Of a DNA stretch of 64,000 nt, positions 9,001 through 16,428 are shown one piece after another; the stretch's first letter is position 1, and the number at the start of each line of letters is the position of its first letter. A program made the translations under genes and the position numbers. Below the pieces are notes generated by a model. That model was not told where the DNA came from. It saw nothing but the letters and a program-made list of their open reading frames with translations, and ran no database searches. The stretch lies in assembly GCF_014252435.1 (NCBI RefSeq), contig NZ_CP059220.1:434001-498000 (forward strand). Direction: 5' to 3'. The DNA is from Blattabacterium cuenoti. Its GTDB lineage: Bacteria > Bacteroidota > Bacteroidia > Flavobacteriales > Blattabacteriaceae.

Positions 9001-9515
9001 CTATTGTATAACTTTTTGATTAACCACCAAACACTTTCTATATATTTTGTATTATGGGTTATAAAAGAATTTTCTATATCAATCCAATATCCCATTTTTT
9101 GTGTAAATGAAATCCATTGTTTCATTGAATCCGTAACAAATTTTTTACAAAATGTATTGTATTCTTCTATACTTATTTTTTTCCCAATATCTCTTTTATT
9201 TATACCTATTTTTTTTTCTACGTTGATTTCAACGGGAAGTCCATGAGCATCCCAACCAGCTCTTCTAAAAACATTCTTTCCTTTTAAAAAATGATATCTA
9301 CAAAAAATATCTTTTATTGTTCTAGATAAAATATGATGAACTCCTGGATTTCCATTTAAAGATGGTGGTCCTTCATATAAAACATATGAAAATTTTTTTT
9401 TAATGGAATATTTTAAACTTTGTTTTAAAATTTGATGTTTTTTCCAATATTTTGTAATCTCTGATGAGATTTGACTGAGATTTAATTTTTTATATTCCTT
9501 GAATTTTTTCAACAT
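6072..9515 (-). CDS. ileS: Isoleucyl-tRNA synthetase
   Basis: This enzyme charges tRNA-Ile and hydrolyses mischarged valine. The 1147-residue product belongs to the long form used by Bacteroidetes. The class I signature is at 51-63 (PSLNGNPGVHHIL), and NKMSKSKGN near residue 685 is the KMSKS loop. The CP1 editing domain looks intact: the threonine-rich WTTSPWTLPSN (238-248) and GTGIVHISPTFGYDD are both present. The anticodon-binding domain follows. It is divergent from mutS and ends 164 bases before lspA. Confidence 0.96.
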   Translation of the reverse strand: MLKKFKEYKKLNLSQISSEITKYWKKHQILKQSLKYSIKKKFSYVLYEGPPSLNGNPGVHHILSRTIKDIFCRYHFLKGKNVFRRAGWDAHGLPVEINVEKKIGINKRDIGKKISIEEYNTFCKKFVTDSMKQWISFTQKMGYWIDIENSFITHNTKYIESVWWLIKKLYNSGLIYQGYTVQPYSPSAGTALSHHELNMPGAYQKVSQISPYIKFKSVKKSLPNKFKSILCPIFFLSWTTSPWTLPSNTALSIGCDIDYVLVQTYDVYKCSQECLFLSEKSIHRVFLSTKYYFVSNLEEFNQFPCSNKNKIPYMIMDKVKGKNLLYSRYEQLLPWFSPYHKNCHNAFQVIEGEFVNTEEGTGIVHISPTFGYDDFLISKKYNIPPMLILDGKHKDPVPIVDVQGRFLNIIPYGFGGKYIKNELNPNKKKKFSVDEEMICFLKKENKIFRTEKYHHFYPYCWRTSKPIFYYPLNSWFIKTTNIAENMITLNQHIKWHSNPVGNKRFEYWIKNIKDWNLSRSRYWGTPLPIWKTKKGDEIIIIGSIKELCKEIQKSIQHGLMSYNSFNNFILDDMSDENYHRIDLHKHILDEIILVSPKGFPMKRDPDLIDVWFDSGAMPYAQFHYPFENKKLIDHHLLFPSDFISEGSDQTRGWFFTLHAISSMVFHSISYKNVLSTGLILDKNGNKMSKSKGNTIDPFDLIETYSADAIRWYIIYNSNPWENLKFDVDKLYIIINKFFVTWFNLYSFFSIYANIDGYVYKDKKNIINKDIDDNDFYVELDRWIISELNTMIQKSDQYYSEYDPTKVTRIIFDFVLNKLSNWYIRLCRRRFWKKKYTKSKIFAYDILYQCLLNIAKLASPITPFFSEKIYIDLTHHLSDKTLKSIHFTHFPKYDDKMIHQTLEQNMYLIQKIVGMISSIRKKNNIKTRQPLQRGIIFLHKKTIDLSCLKNIIIQESNIKEVKFTNSYKNLELEKIIKPNYRSLGPRFGKNTKKIANLIQNLDQHQITEIEKNKKISLSIKKEVFFLLLEDVEITTKYVKGWDISYKDNLTVALDLRITNQLFEEGFIRDIIRYIQVLRKKYNYEITEKIHVYFFLPQNREQIIRKYKNIICEETLSLDIDFQNNKKGDKIKLENDQVMYIDIYKKKNI

Positions 9516-9585
9516 AAGTAATCTGTTATTATTAAAAAAATTAATTTTAATATCTTATTTCACCATAATAATTTCATTATTTATT

Positions 9586-12096
9586 ATGATAAATTCGAAA
9601 AAAAACAATCATTTTATAGAAAAAAAAGAAACTCCATTAATAAAACAATATAATAATATCAAAATTCAATATCCGGATACAATTCTATTATTTCAAGTTG
9701 GAGATTTTTATGAAACATTTGGAAAAGATGCTGTACTTTGTTCTAAAACATTAAATATTGTATTAACCAAAAGATCAAAAAATGGAGTATATTTAGCAGG
9801 ATTTCCTTGTCATTCTATTAATAATTATCTACCAAAATTAATACGATCTGGATTTCGTGTTGCTATTTGTAATCAATTAGAAGAAGCAAAAAAAGGAAAA
9901 AATATTGTTAAAAGAGGAGTGGTAGAACTTATGACTCCAGGAACTACAATGAATGAACATGTTATCAAACATAAATTTAATAATTTTTTAGCATCTATTT
10001 TCATTGAAAATAATATATTTGGATTAAGCTTTGTAGATATTTCTACTGGAGAATTTTTTACAATAGAAGATAATCAAGAAATTGCTATACAATATATTAA
10101 TAATTTTAATCCGAGTGAAATTCTCATTCAAAAAAAATATTATCAATTTTTTAATAATTTATTCCAAAAAAAATATCATATATTCTTAATGGAAGATTAT
10201 CTGTATAATTATTCATTTGCATATGAAAAATTAGTATCACATTTTCAAACGAATTCTTTAAAAGGTTTTGGAATTCATGATTTGAAGTTAGGAATAATTG
10301 CATCTGGAATTATATTATTTTATTTGTATGATACTCTTCATTTCAAAATTAAACACATATCTAATATAAAACGAATCAAAAGAAAAAACTTTATGTATAT
10401 AAATGATTATACATTTCGTAATTTAGAAATATTAAAATCATTTGATAATGAAGGAGTTTCTCTAATTCAAGTATTAGATCATACAATTACTCCTATGGGG
10501 TATAGATTATTGAAAAAATGGATTGTATTTCCCTTATTAAATATTTTTCGTATTAAAAAACGTTATCACATTATACAAGAATTATGTATTGATGACGAAA
10601 TAAGAATTTTTATAATAAATAAACTCAAAAATATTCCCGATATAGAAAGAATTATTTCTAAAATAGCATTAGAAAATATTTCTCCTAAAGAAATGTTCAC
10701 CTTACATCAATCTATAAATTATATTAAAGAAATACGAAATAAAATCATAATAACAAAAAATAAACATCTTATTGAAATTGGAAAAACTATTCAAGATTGT
10801 GATGAAATATCAAAAAAAATTATTACAACAATATATCAATATCCACCATATCAGATTGAAAAAGGAAAAGGTAATGTTATAATAGAAGGAGTTTCGAAAG
10901 AATTAGATGATATACGTCTATTTTATTTTTCTCAAAAAGAATATTTGAATCAATTATGTTCAAAAGAACAAAGAAATTCAGGAATATCTAATTTAAAAAT
11001 TAAATTTCATAAAATTTATGGATACTTCTTTGAAATCAAGAATAAAGAAAAACAAAAAATACCCAAACATTGGATACAAAAACAAAAATTATCGAATTGT
11101 GAAAGATATCTTACCGAAGATTTAAAAAATTATGAATTACAAATATTAAATGCTGAACAAACAATTTTTTTATTAGAAAAAAAAATATTTTCAACATTAA
11201 TTCGGAAATTATTAAATAGTATTAAAAAATTGCAAAATAATGCAACAATTCTTGCAGAATTAGATGTATACTGTTCTTTTTCTTCCATAGCTATAGAAAA
11301 AAATTATATAAAACCAGTCATTTGTGAATCATCGGATATTCGTATTTTAGGTGGTCGACATCCTGTTATTGAATGTCAATTTATATCAAAAAATTCTTAT
11401 ATACCTAATGATATTTATCTTAATAAAAAAAATCAACAAATATTAATGATTACGGGTCCTAATATGTCTGGAAAATCGGCTATTCTTCGTCAAACAGCTA
11501 TTATTATATTAATGGCTCATATTGGAAGTTTTGTTCCAGCTCAATATGCAAAAATAGGATTAACAGATAAAATATTTAGTAGAGTAGGAGGTTATGATAA
11601 CATTTCTTTGGGAGAATCAACCTTTATGGTGGAGATGAACGAAACAGCAAATATTCTTAATAATATAACTGAAAAAAGTTTCATTTTATTAGATGAAATA
11701 GGAAGAGGAACTAATACTTATGATGGAATATCCATAGCTCAATCCATTATCGAATTTTTACATGAAAACAAATTACGTCCTTTAACCTTATTTTCTACAC
11801 ATTATCATGAATTAAATAATATACCTATTTCTTTAAAAAGAGTAAAAAATTATCATATTTCTACAAAAAAAATAAAAAATAACATTATTTTCATGCGGAA
11901 ACTGATTCCTGGTAGTTGTGATAACAGTTTGGGTATTTATGTAGCAAAAATGGCTGGGATTCCTATAAAGGTCATTTCTAGAGCAGAACATATTTTACAA
12001 ATGTTGAAAAATAAAAGAATTTCTTTCGTGAAAAAAGAAAAAAAATCGATATCTTTTATGAAAAAAATACAAAATTTTTTTTCAAAAAAAAAATGA
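9586..12096 (+). CDS. mutS: DNA mismatch repair protein MutS
   Basis: MutS recognises mismatches and starts repair with MutL. From the ATG at 9586 the product has about 836 residues. The N-terminus has PLIKQYNNIKIQYPD and LLFQVGDFYETFG, whose Phe-x-Glu contacts the mismatch. The core lever and clamp domains follow, then the ATPase: Walker A TGPNMSGKSA (about 621-630), LGESTFMVEM, Walker B LLDEIGRGTNTYDG and STHYHEL. The open frame extends 29 codons further upstream to a TTG that overlaps ileS, but that part is hydrophobic and unlike MutS, so it is taken as the divergent ileS-mutS promoter region. Confidence 0.95.
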   Translation: MINSKKNNHFIEKKETPLIKQYNNIKIQYPDTILLFQVGDFYETFGKDAVLCSKTLNIVLTKRSKNGVYLAGFPCHSINNYLPKLIRSGFRVAICNQLEEAKKGKNIVKRGVVELMTPGTTMNEHVIKHKFNNFLASIFIENNIFGLSFVDISTGEFFTIEDNQEIAIQYINNFNPSEILIQKKYYQFFNNLFQKKYHIFLMEDYLYNYSFAYEKLVSHFQTNSLKGFGIHDLKLGIIASGIILFYLYDTLHFKIKHISNIKRIKRKNFMYINDYTFRNLEILKSFDNEGVSLIQVLDHTITPMGYRLLKKWIVFPLLNIFRIKKRYHIIQELCIDDEIRIFIINKLKNIPDIERIISKIALENISPKEMFTLHQSINYIKEIRNKIIITKNKHLIEIGKTIQDCDEISKKIITTIYQYPPYQIEKGKGNVIIEGVSKELDDIRLFYFSQKEYLNQLCSKEQRNSGISNLKIKFHKIYGYFFEIKNKEKQKIPKHWIQKQKLSNCERYLTEDLKNYELQILNAEQTIFLLEKKIFSTLIRKLLNSIKKLQNNATILAELDVYCSFSSIAIEKNYIKPVICESSDIRILGGRHPVIECQFISKNSYIPNDIYLNKKNQQILMITGPNMSGKSAILRQTAIIILMAHIGSFVPAQYAKIGLTDKIFSRVGGYDNISLGESTFMVEMNETANILNNITEKSFILLDEIGRGTNTYDGISIAQSIIEFLHENKLRPLTLFSTHYHELNNIPISLKRVKNYHISTKKIKNNIIFMRKLIPGSCDNSLGIYVAKMAGIPIKVISRAEHILQMLKNKRISFVKKEKKSISFMKKIQNFFSKKK

Positions 12097-12101
12097 AATA
12101 T

Positions 12102-12109
12102 TAAATTTG
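12102..12109 (+). promoter_or_regulatory. Possible -7 box for tRNA-Gly/tRNA-Leu
   Basis: TAAATTTG matches the Bacteroidetes -7 consensus TAnnTTTG and lies 52 bases before tRNA-Gly(GCC). No good TTTG -33 box is found at the expected distance (TTTC is closest), so this is weak. Confidence 0.3.
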
Positions 12110-12151
12110 TTAGCATGTTTGTTTCTATATATTTTTTTATATTCGAATAAT

Positions 12152-12167
12152 TTCTCGCATGCGAGAA
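12152..12167. repeat. Perfect palindrome joining tRNA-Gly to a copy of its own acceptor 3' strand
   Basis: TTCTCGC (12152-12158), AT, GCGAGAA (12161-12167) form a perfect palindrome. The right half is the 5' acceptor strand of tRNA-Gly(GCC); the left half is identical to its 3' acceptor strand (12226-12232). In the precursor RNA the leader could therefore pair with the 5' acceptor strand. Confidence 0.7.
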
Positions 12168-12233
12168 TAACTCAGTTGGTAGAGTACAACCTTGCCAAGG
12201 TTGAAGTCACGGGTTCGATCCCCGTTTCTCGCT
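12161..12233 (+). tRNA. tRNA-Gly (GCC anticodon)
   Basis: Cloverleaf: acceptor GCGAGAA/TTCTCGC, D arm ACTC/GAGT, anticodon stem CAACC/GGTTG with loop TTGCCAA (anticodon GCC), T arm ACGGG-TTCGATC-CCCGT, discriminator T. tRNA-Leu follows after 10 bases, probably in one transcript. Confidence 0.97.
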
Positions 12234-12243
12234 CTTTTTTTAT

Positions 12244-12330
12244 ATCCGGGTGGTGGAACTGGTAGACACACAGGACTTAAAATCCTGTGATCATTAATCG
12301 ATCGTACGGGTTCGAATCCCGTCCCGGGTA
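12244..12330 (+). tRNA. tRNA-Leu (TAA anticodon)
   Basis: Class II tRNA of 87 bases: acceptor ATCCGGG/CCCGGGT with one U-G pair, anticodon stem CAGGA/TCCTG with loop CTTAAAA (anticodon TAA), a long variable arm with GATC/GATC pairing, T arm ACGGG-TTCGAAT-CCCGT, discriminator A. It reads the UUA codon, which should be the dominant Leu codon in this AT-rich genome. Confidence 0.96.
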
Positions 12331-12339
12331 TTATTTTTT

Positions 12340-13800
12340 TTATTTACTGAAATAATTAGGTGTTTCTTTGATGATATTGACACTATGTGGATGATTTTCT
12401 TTTAATCCTGAATTTGTAATTTTTACAAATTTTCCTTTATTTATTAATTCCATAATATTGGAAACACCACAATACCCCATTCCAGAGCGTAATCCACCAC
12501 AAATTTGATAAATGACATCTTTTAATTTTCCTTTATAAGGAACTATAGCTTCTACTCCTTCTGGAACGGATTTTTCGGTCAATTGAAAATACCGATCTTT
12601 ACTTCCTCTTTTCATCGCAATTAAAGAACCCATTCCTACATAATTTTTGAATTTTCTTCCCTGATAAATAAACTCTTCTCCAGGAGCTTCATCTGTACCT
12701 GCAAATAAACTTCCAATCATAACGGATTTAGCTCCAGATGCTATTGCTTTTACTATATCTCCTGAATACCTAATACCTCCATCAGAAACTATATTTACAT
12801 TTTTAGTTCTTGCATATTCATATACATCATTAATAGCCGTAATTTGTGGCATTCCAACTCCAGATATTACTCTAGTTGTACAAATAGATCCTGAACCAAT
12901 TCCCACTTTTAAAATTGTAGATCCAGCTTCTATTAAATCTTTAGCTCCTTCTTTTGTGACAACATTACCTGCTAACAATGTGATATTTGGAAAAGAATTT
13001 CGAATTGATTTTATAACATTTAATATTTTCATAGAATGTCCATGCGCAGAATCTATTGCAATAATATCCACACCTTCTTTCACTAAAGATTCGACTCTTA
13101 ATAAAGTATCTTTATCGATTCCAACAGCAGCTCCCACACGAAGACGTCCTCTTGAATCTTTACAAGCATTTGGATATTCAATGATATTATCAATATCTTT
13201 AATCGTAATTAATCCTACTAATTGATTATATTCATTGACAATTGGAAGTTTTTCTATTTTACCTTTCAATAAAATATTTTTTGCTTCTTCCATAGTTACA
13301 TTTTTTTTAGAAGTAATTAAATTGTCTTTTGTCATGACTTCTTCCACTAAAGAATCTAAATCAATTCGATATTTTATATCTCTTATCGTAATAATTCCTA
13401 CTAATGATTTATCATTTTCTACTACAGGTAATCCAGAAATTTTATATTTTTTCATAAGATGATGAGCATATCGAAGTGTTGATTTTTGACAAAGAGTAAT
13501 AGGATCATCTATCATTCCACTTTCATTTCTCTTTACTCTATAAACTTCTTCTGCCTGATTTTGAATATCCATATTTTTGTGGATAATACCTAACCCTCCT
13601 TCTCTAGCGAGAGAAATTGCTAAAGAAGATTCAGTGACGGTATCCATAGCTGCACTTAATAAAGGAATATTAAGAGTTATATCAATAGTTAAAGCAACTT
13701 GTAGTGATACTTCTGATGGTAAAATAGATGAATAATTAGGTACTAATAATACATCATCAAAAGTTAAAGCTTCCTTTATAATTTTATTATTTAAAGACAT
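12340..13800 (-). CDS. guaB: Inosine-5'-monophosphate dehydrogenase
   Basis: IMPDH oxidises IMP to XMP with NAD, the committed step of GMP synthesis. The 486-residue product is full length. The barrel opens with LTFDDVLLVPNYS; two CBS domains occupy about 95-205; the catalytic loop is GSGSICTTR with Cys307; IRYSGDIVKAIASGAKSVMIG is the phosphate-binding region and the flap follows. It converges on the tRNA-Gly/tRNA-Leu pair, only 9 bases from tRNA-Leu. Confidence 0.97.
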   Translation of the reverse strand: MSLNNKIIKEALTFDDVLLVPNYSSILPSEVSLQVALTIDITLNIPLLSAAMDTVTESSLAISLAREGGLGIIHKNMDIQNQAEEVYRVKRNESGMIDDPITLCQKSTLRYAHHLMKKYKISGLPVVENDKSLVGIITIRDIKYRIDLDSLVEEVMTKDNLITSKKNVTMEEAKNILLKGKIEKLPIVNEYNQLVGLITIKDIDNIIEYPNACKDSRGRLRVGAAVGIDKDTLLRVESLVKEGVDIIAIDSAHGHSMKILNVIKSIRNSFPNITLLAGNVVTKEGAKDLIEAGSTILKVGIGSGSICTTRVISGVGMPQITAINDVYEYARTKNVNIVSDGGIRYSGDIVKAIASGAKSVMIGSLFAGTDEAPGEEFIYQGRKFKNYVGMGSLIAMKRGSKDRYFQLTEKSVPEGVEAIVPYKGKLKDVIYQICGGLRSGMGYCGVSNIMELINKGKFVKITNSGLKENHPHSVNIIKETPNYFSK

Positions 13801-13968
13801 AATTTTTTTGTTACAATATAAAAATTTGTTTCATTAAATATTTTTTTAAAAAAATAATATATTTTGTAATATTCTTATTTTCAAATTAAAAAGAAAAATA
13901 AAAATTCATTTTATTTTTGATGAAAAAAATACAAATTATGATATATTTTTTCATTCCAAATTTTTATA

Positions 13969-13976
13969 TAAATTTG
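13969..13976 (+). promoter_or_regulatory. Possible -7 box for the small lipoprotein gene
   Basis: TAAATTTG matches TAnnTTTG and would give a leader of about 37 bases before the ATG at 14020. At the expected -33 position there is only a T-run, so support is limited to the -7 box. Confidence 0.3.
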
Positions 13977-14019
13977 TCCAAAATATATAGTAATTTAATA
14001 ATTTAAATAATATCCAATC

Positions 14020-14322
14020 ATGATCAAAAAATTACAAATTGTTTTTACTACGATTTTATTATCAGTATTTTTATTAACAACTAGCTGTAATAATAAAAAT
14101 AAAAATGAAAACAATGGTTCTTCTACAACAGAAGAAGAAAAGTCAATAAATAATGATAGTCAAAGTGACCAAAATGATTCAACATCTACGGCTAATTCTC
14201 CTACAACATCTAATGATGAGACATCAAGAAGTAATGATGAAGGAAATACCACATCTTCTACTGAAAAAGAAAAAGATAAAGATAAAGTAGCTTCTGAAGA
14301 AAACGATAAAGAAAATAAGTGA
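14020..14322 (+). CDS. Small putative lipoprotein with a low-complexity acidic tail
   Basis: The 100-residue product starts with MIKKLQIV, then a hydrophobic segment (about 8-18) and the lipobox LTTSC, with Cys23 as the predicted lipidated residue. The rest is almost entirely Ser, Thr, Asn, Asp, Glu and Lys (for example SSTTEEEKSINNDSQ and KEKDKDKVASEENDKENK) and is predicted disordered. I recognise no domain. Function is unknown; an envelope-anchored spacer-like lipoprotein is only an inference. It has its own upstream gap, a possible -7 box and a terminator hairpin just downstream, so it looks like a real single-gene unit. Disordered tails drift quickly, so homologues may only be found by synteny with guaB and rplS. 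Confidence 0.75.
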   Translation: MIKKLQIVFTTILLSVFLLTTSCNNKNKNENNGSSTTEEEKSINNDSQSDQNDSTSTANSPTTSNDETSRSNDEGNTTSSTEKEKDKDKVASEENDKENK

Positions 14323-14335
14323 TTTTTAATCAAAA

Positions 14336-14379
14336 AAAAAGCAAAGATGGAATTGATATCTATCTCATTTTTGCTTTTT
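14336..14379. terminator. Bidirectional terminator between the lipoprotein gene and rplS
   Basis: AAAAAGCAAAGATG (14336-14349) pairs with CATTTTTGCTTTTT (14366-14379), 14 pairs with one G-U, loop 16 bases. An A-run precedes it and a T-run follows, so it can stop transcription in both directions. The right arm lies within the last codons of rplS. Confidence 0.7.
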
Positions 14380-14698
14380 TTCCTTTTAAAAATCGAAAAT
14401 AGTATATTTTCGATCTCCTGCATTTTCCTATTTTATTAACTGCTATTTTTGTAATATTTGGTTGATTTATATAAAAAATTCGTTCTACGCCAATACCAAG
14501 ACTTATTTTACGTATTGTAAAAGTTTTGTTTATACCTTTCCCCTTTTTTTTTATAACTATTCCTTTGAAGGATTGAATCCTAGTTTTTTCTCCTTCTTTA
14601 ATTTCGAATAAAACAGTAATTGTATCTCCAGAATTAAATACAGGAAAATTTTTATTTTCAATAAATTTATTTTCTACATATTTTATAATACTTTGCAT
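14360..14698 (-). CDS. rplS: 50S ribosomal protein L19
   Basis: L19 lies at the interface of the 30S and 50S subunits. The 112-residue product has the family features: FNSGDTITVLFEIKEGEKTRIQ near the N-terminus, QSFKGIVIKKKGKGINKTFTIRKIS in the middle, and RSKIYYFRFLKGKKAKMR at the end. The ATG at 14698 shares its first base with the end of glmM, so the two are probably coupled. Its 3' end forms one arm of the terminator hairpin. Confidence 0.95.
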   Translation of the reverse strand: MQSIIKYVENKFIENKNFPVFNSGDTITVLFEIKEGEKTRIQSFKGIVIKKKGKGINKTFTIRKISLGIGVERIFYINQPNITKIAVNKIGKCRRSKIYYFRFLKGKKAKMR

Positions 14699-16098
14699 TA
14701 TTTTATAGTGTTTGTATTTTGTTTTTTAATATCATATAAAACGTTTCTCGATAAAAAATTAGCTCTTTTTCTTGAATAACTTTCTGTATAGATTCGAATC
14801 ATATTCTCAGTATTTGATTTTCTTATATGTATCCATTCTTTATTTGATAAATATATTTTAATTCCATCATTGAAATCCATATTATATCCATTATATTTTT
14901 TTTTAATTTTTTGAATCAACTTACTATAATGATCCAATAATCGGACTTTTCTTTTTGACATAAAGTATTTAGAATATTTTTTCTTTAACACAGATAATGA
15001 TAGAAAAGGTTCTTTCGATATATAAGTTAAAAATAAAGCGATACCTACTAATGCATCTCTTCCATAACGGAATGTTGGATAAATTATACCTCCATTTCCT
15101 TCTCCTCCAATAATTGCATGAACTTCTTTCATTCGTTTTACAACATGGACTTCTCCTACAGGAGAAAAATAAAATGGAACACCATTTGTTATAGAAAGAT
15201 CTTTTAATGCATGAGAAGAAGAATATGTTGTAACAATAGGACCTTTTTCATGTTTTAATACATAATCAGTTATAGCTACTAAAGTATTTTCTTCTCCAAA
15301 AAAATCTCCATTTTCACAAATAAAAACAACACGATCTACGTCTGGATCAATAGATATACCCATATTTGATTTTGTTTTTGGAACTTTTTTACAAATATTC
15401 TTTAAATTATTTTGAACAGGTTCGGGATTATGAGAAAAATTACCATGAGGATTACAATACATTTTGATAGTATGAACTCCTAAATTTTCCAAAAGAAGAG
15501 GGACAGCTATTCCACCTGTAGAATTAATTCCATCTACTACAATTTTTAAATTCGATTTTCTAATTTTTTCTGTATCTACAATAGGTAATGAAATGACCTT
15601 TTCTATATGTTTTTGAATACAATTTGTTTTATATAATATTTTACCGAATTTTTTATAAGAAGAAAAATAAAAGTATTGTTTTTTAACAAAAAAACACAAT
15701 TTTTGAAATTCTTTTTCCGATAAAAATTCTCCAAAAGAATTAAACATTTTTAATCCATTCCAATTTTTTGGATTATGACTAGCAGTTATCATAATTCCTC
15801 CATCAGCTTTTTCATTGATAATCGAAAAAGCCAATGTAGGAGTTGTAGATAAACCAATATCGATGACATCAATACCAAGACTTTGTAATGTAGATAATAA
15901 TAATGTATGAAATAATTTAGAAGTGATTCTCCCGTCTCTTCCTGAAAGAATTAAAAATTTTTTTTTATGTTTATATTTTTTTCTCATCCAAGAAACATAT
16001 GCTGAGGAAAATTTCATCGCATCTATAGGTGTAAAACTATCGCCTATTTTTCCGCCTAAAGTTCCTCTGATTCCAGATGAAGATTTTACGAGTACCAA
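14698..16098 (-). CDS. glmM: Phosphoglucosamine mutase
   Basis: GlmM converts glucosamine-6-phosphate to glucosamine-1-phosphate for peptidoglycan and LPS precursors. The 466-residue product starts SSSGIRGTLGG; the phosphoserine loop is MITASHNP with Ser107; the metal site is DPDVDR; GGEGNGGIIYP is the sugar-binding loop. The family alpha-D-phosphohexomutase is certain; glucosamine specificity is inferred from the Bacteroidetes-type sequence. The start is a TTG at 16098: an in-frame TGA lies two codons upstream, and the N-terminus fits the family exactly from there. Confidence 0.9.
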   Translation of the reverse strand: MVLVKSSSGIRGTLGGKIGDSFTPIDAMKFSSAYVSWMRKKYKHKKKFLILSGRDGRITSKLFHTLLLSTLQSLGIDVIDIGLSTTPTLAFSIINEKADGGIMITASHNPKNWNGLKMFNSFGEFLSEKEFQKLCFFVKKQYFYFSSYKKFGKILYKTNCIQKHIEKVISLPIVDTEKIRKSNLKIVVDGINSTGGIAVPLLLENLGVHTIKMYCNPHGNFSHNPEPVQNNLKNICKKVPKTKSNMGISIDPDVDRVVFICENGDFFGEENTLVAITDYVLKHEKGPIVTTYSSSHALKDLSITNGVPFYFSPVGEVHVVKRMKEVHAIIGGEGNGGIIYPTFRYGRDALVGIALFLTYISKEPFLSLSVLKKKYSKYFMSKRKVRLLDHYSKLIQKIKKKYNGYNMDFNDGIKIYLSNKEWIHIRKSNTENMIRIYTESYSRKRANFLSRNVLYDIKKQNTNTIK

Positions 16099-16428
16099 AA
16101 ATCATGAAATTTTTATCGAATACAAAAATACAAAATAAAATATTGAATTTGTATCCAGATCAATAATTTTTATTCAAAATATTATATGATGTAATCATTA
16201 TAAATGATATCAAAAAATAAAAAATTCATACAAATGACACAAAAAATAAATTTGCTTCAATCAAAAAAATATTTTATATAAAAATATTATTGTATTTGAA
16301 CTATTCATAATGAATTTCATATTGAAAAAATATGATATTTTTTAATATAATTTCTATATTTTATCATTTTTATTTTTTCATATATCAGTCGATATCATCA
16401 TATTTATTTAGAAAATTTTTATTCAAAT
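16099..16428. other. Gene-free stretch between dnaB and glmM
   Basis: These 330 bases are extremely AT-rich and hold no open frame resembling a protein and no strong hairpin. The part near 16123-16130 (TATTTTTG on the minus strand) could be a -7 box for glmM, but such matches arise easily here. Confidence 0.5.

Noticed and set aside
9499-9585. N-terminal hydrophobic extension of MutS from a TTG
   Set aside because: It overlaps the ileS start, is not MutS-like, and the ATG at 9586 fits the family.
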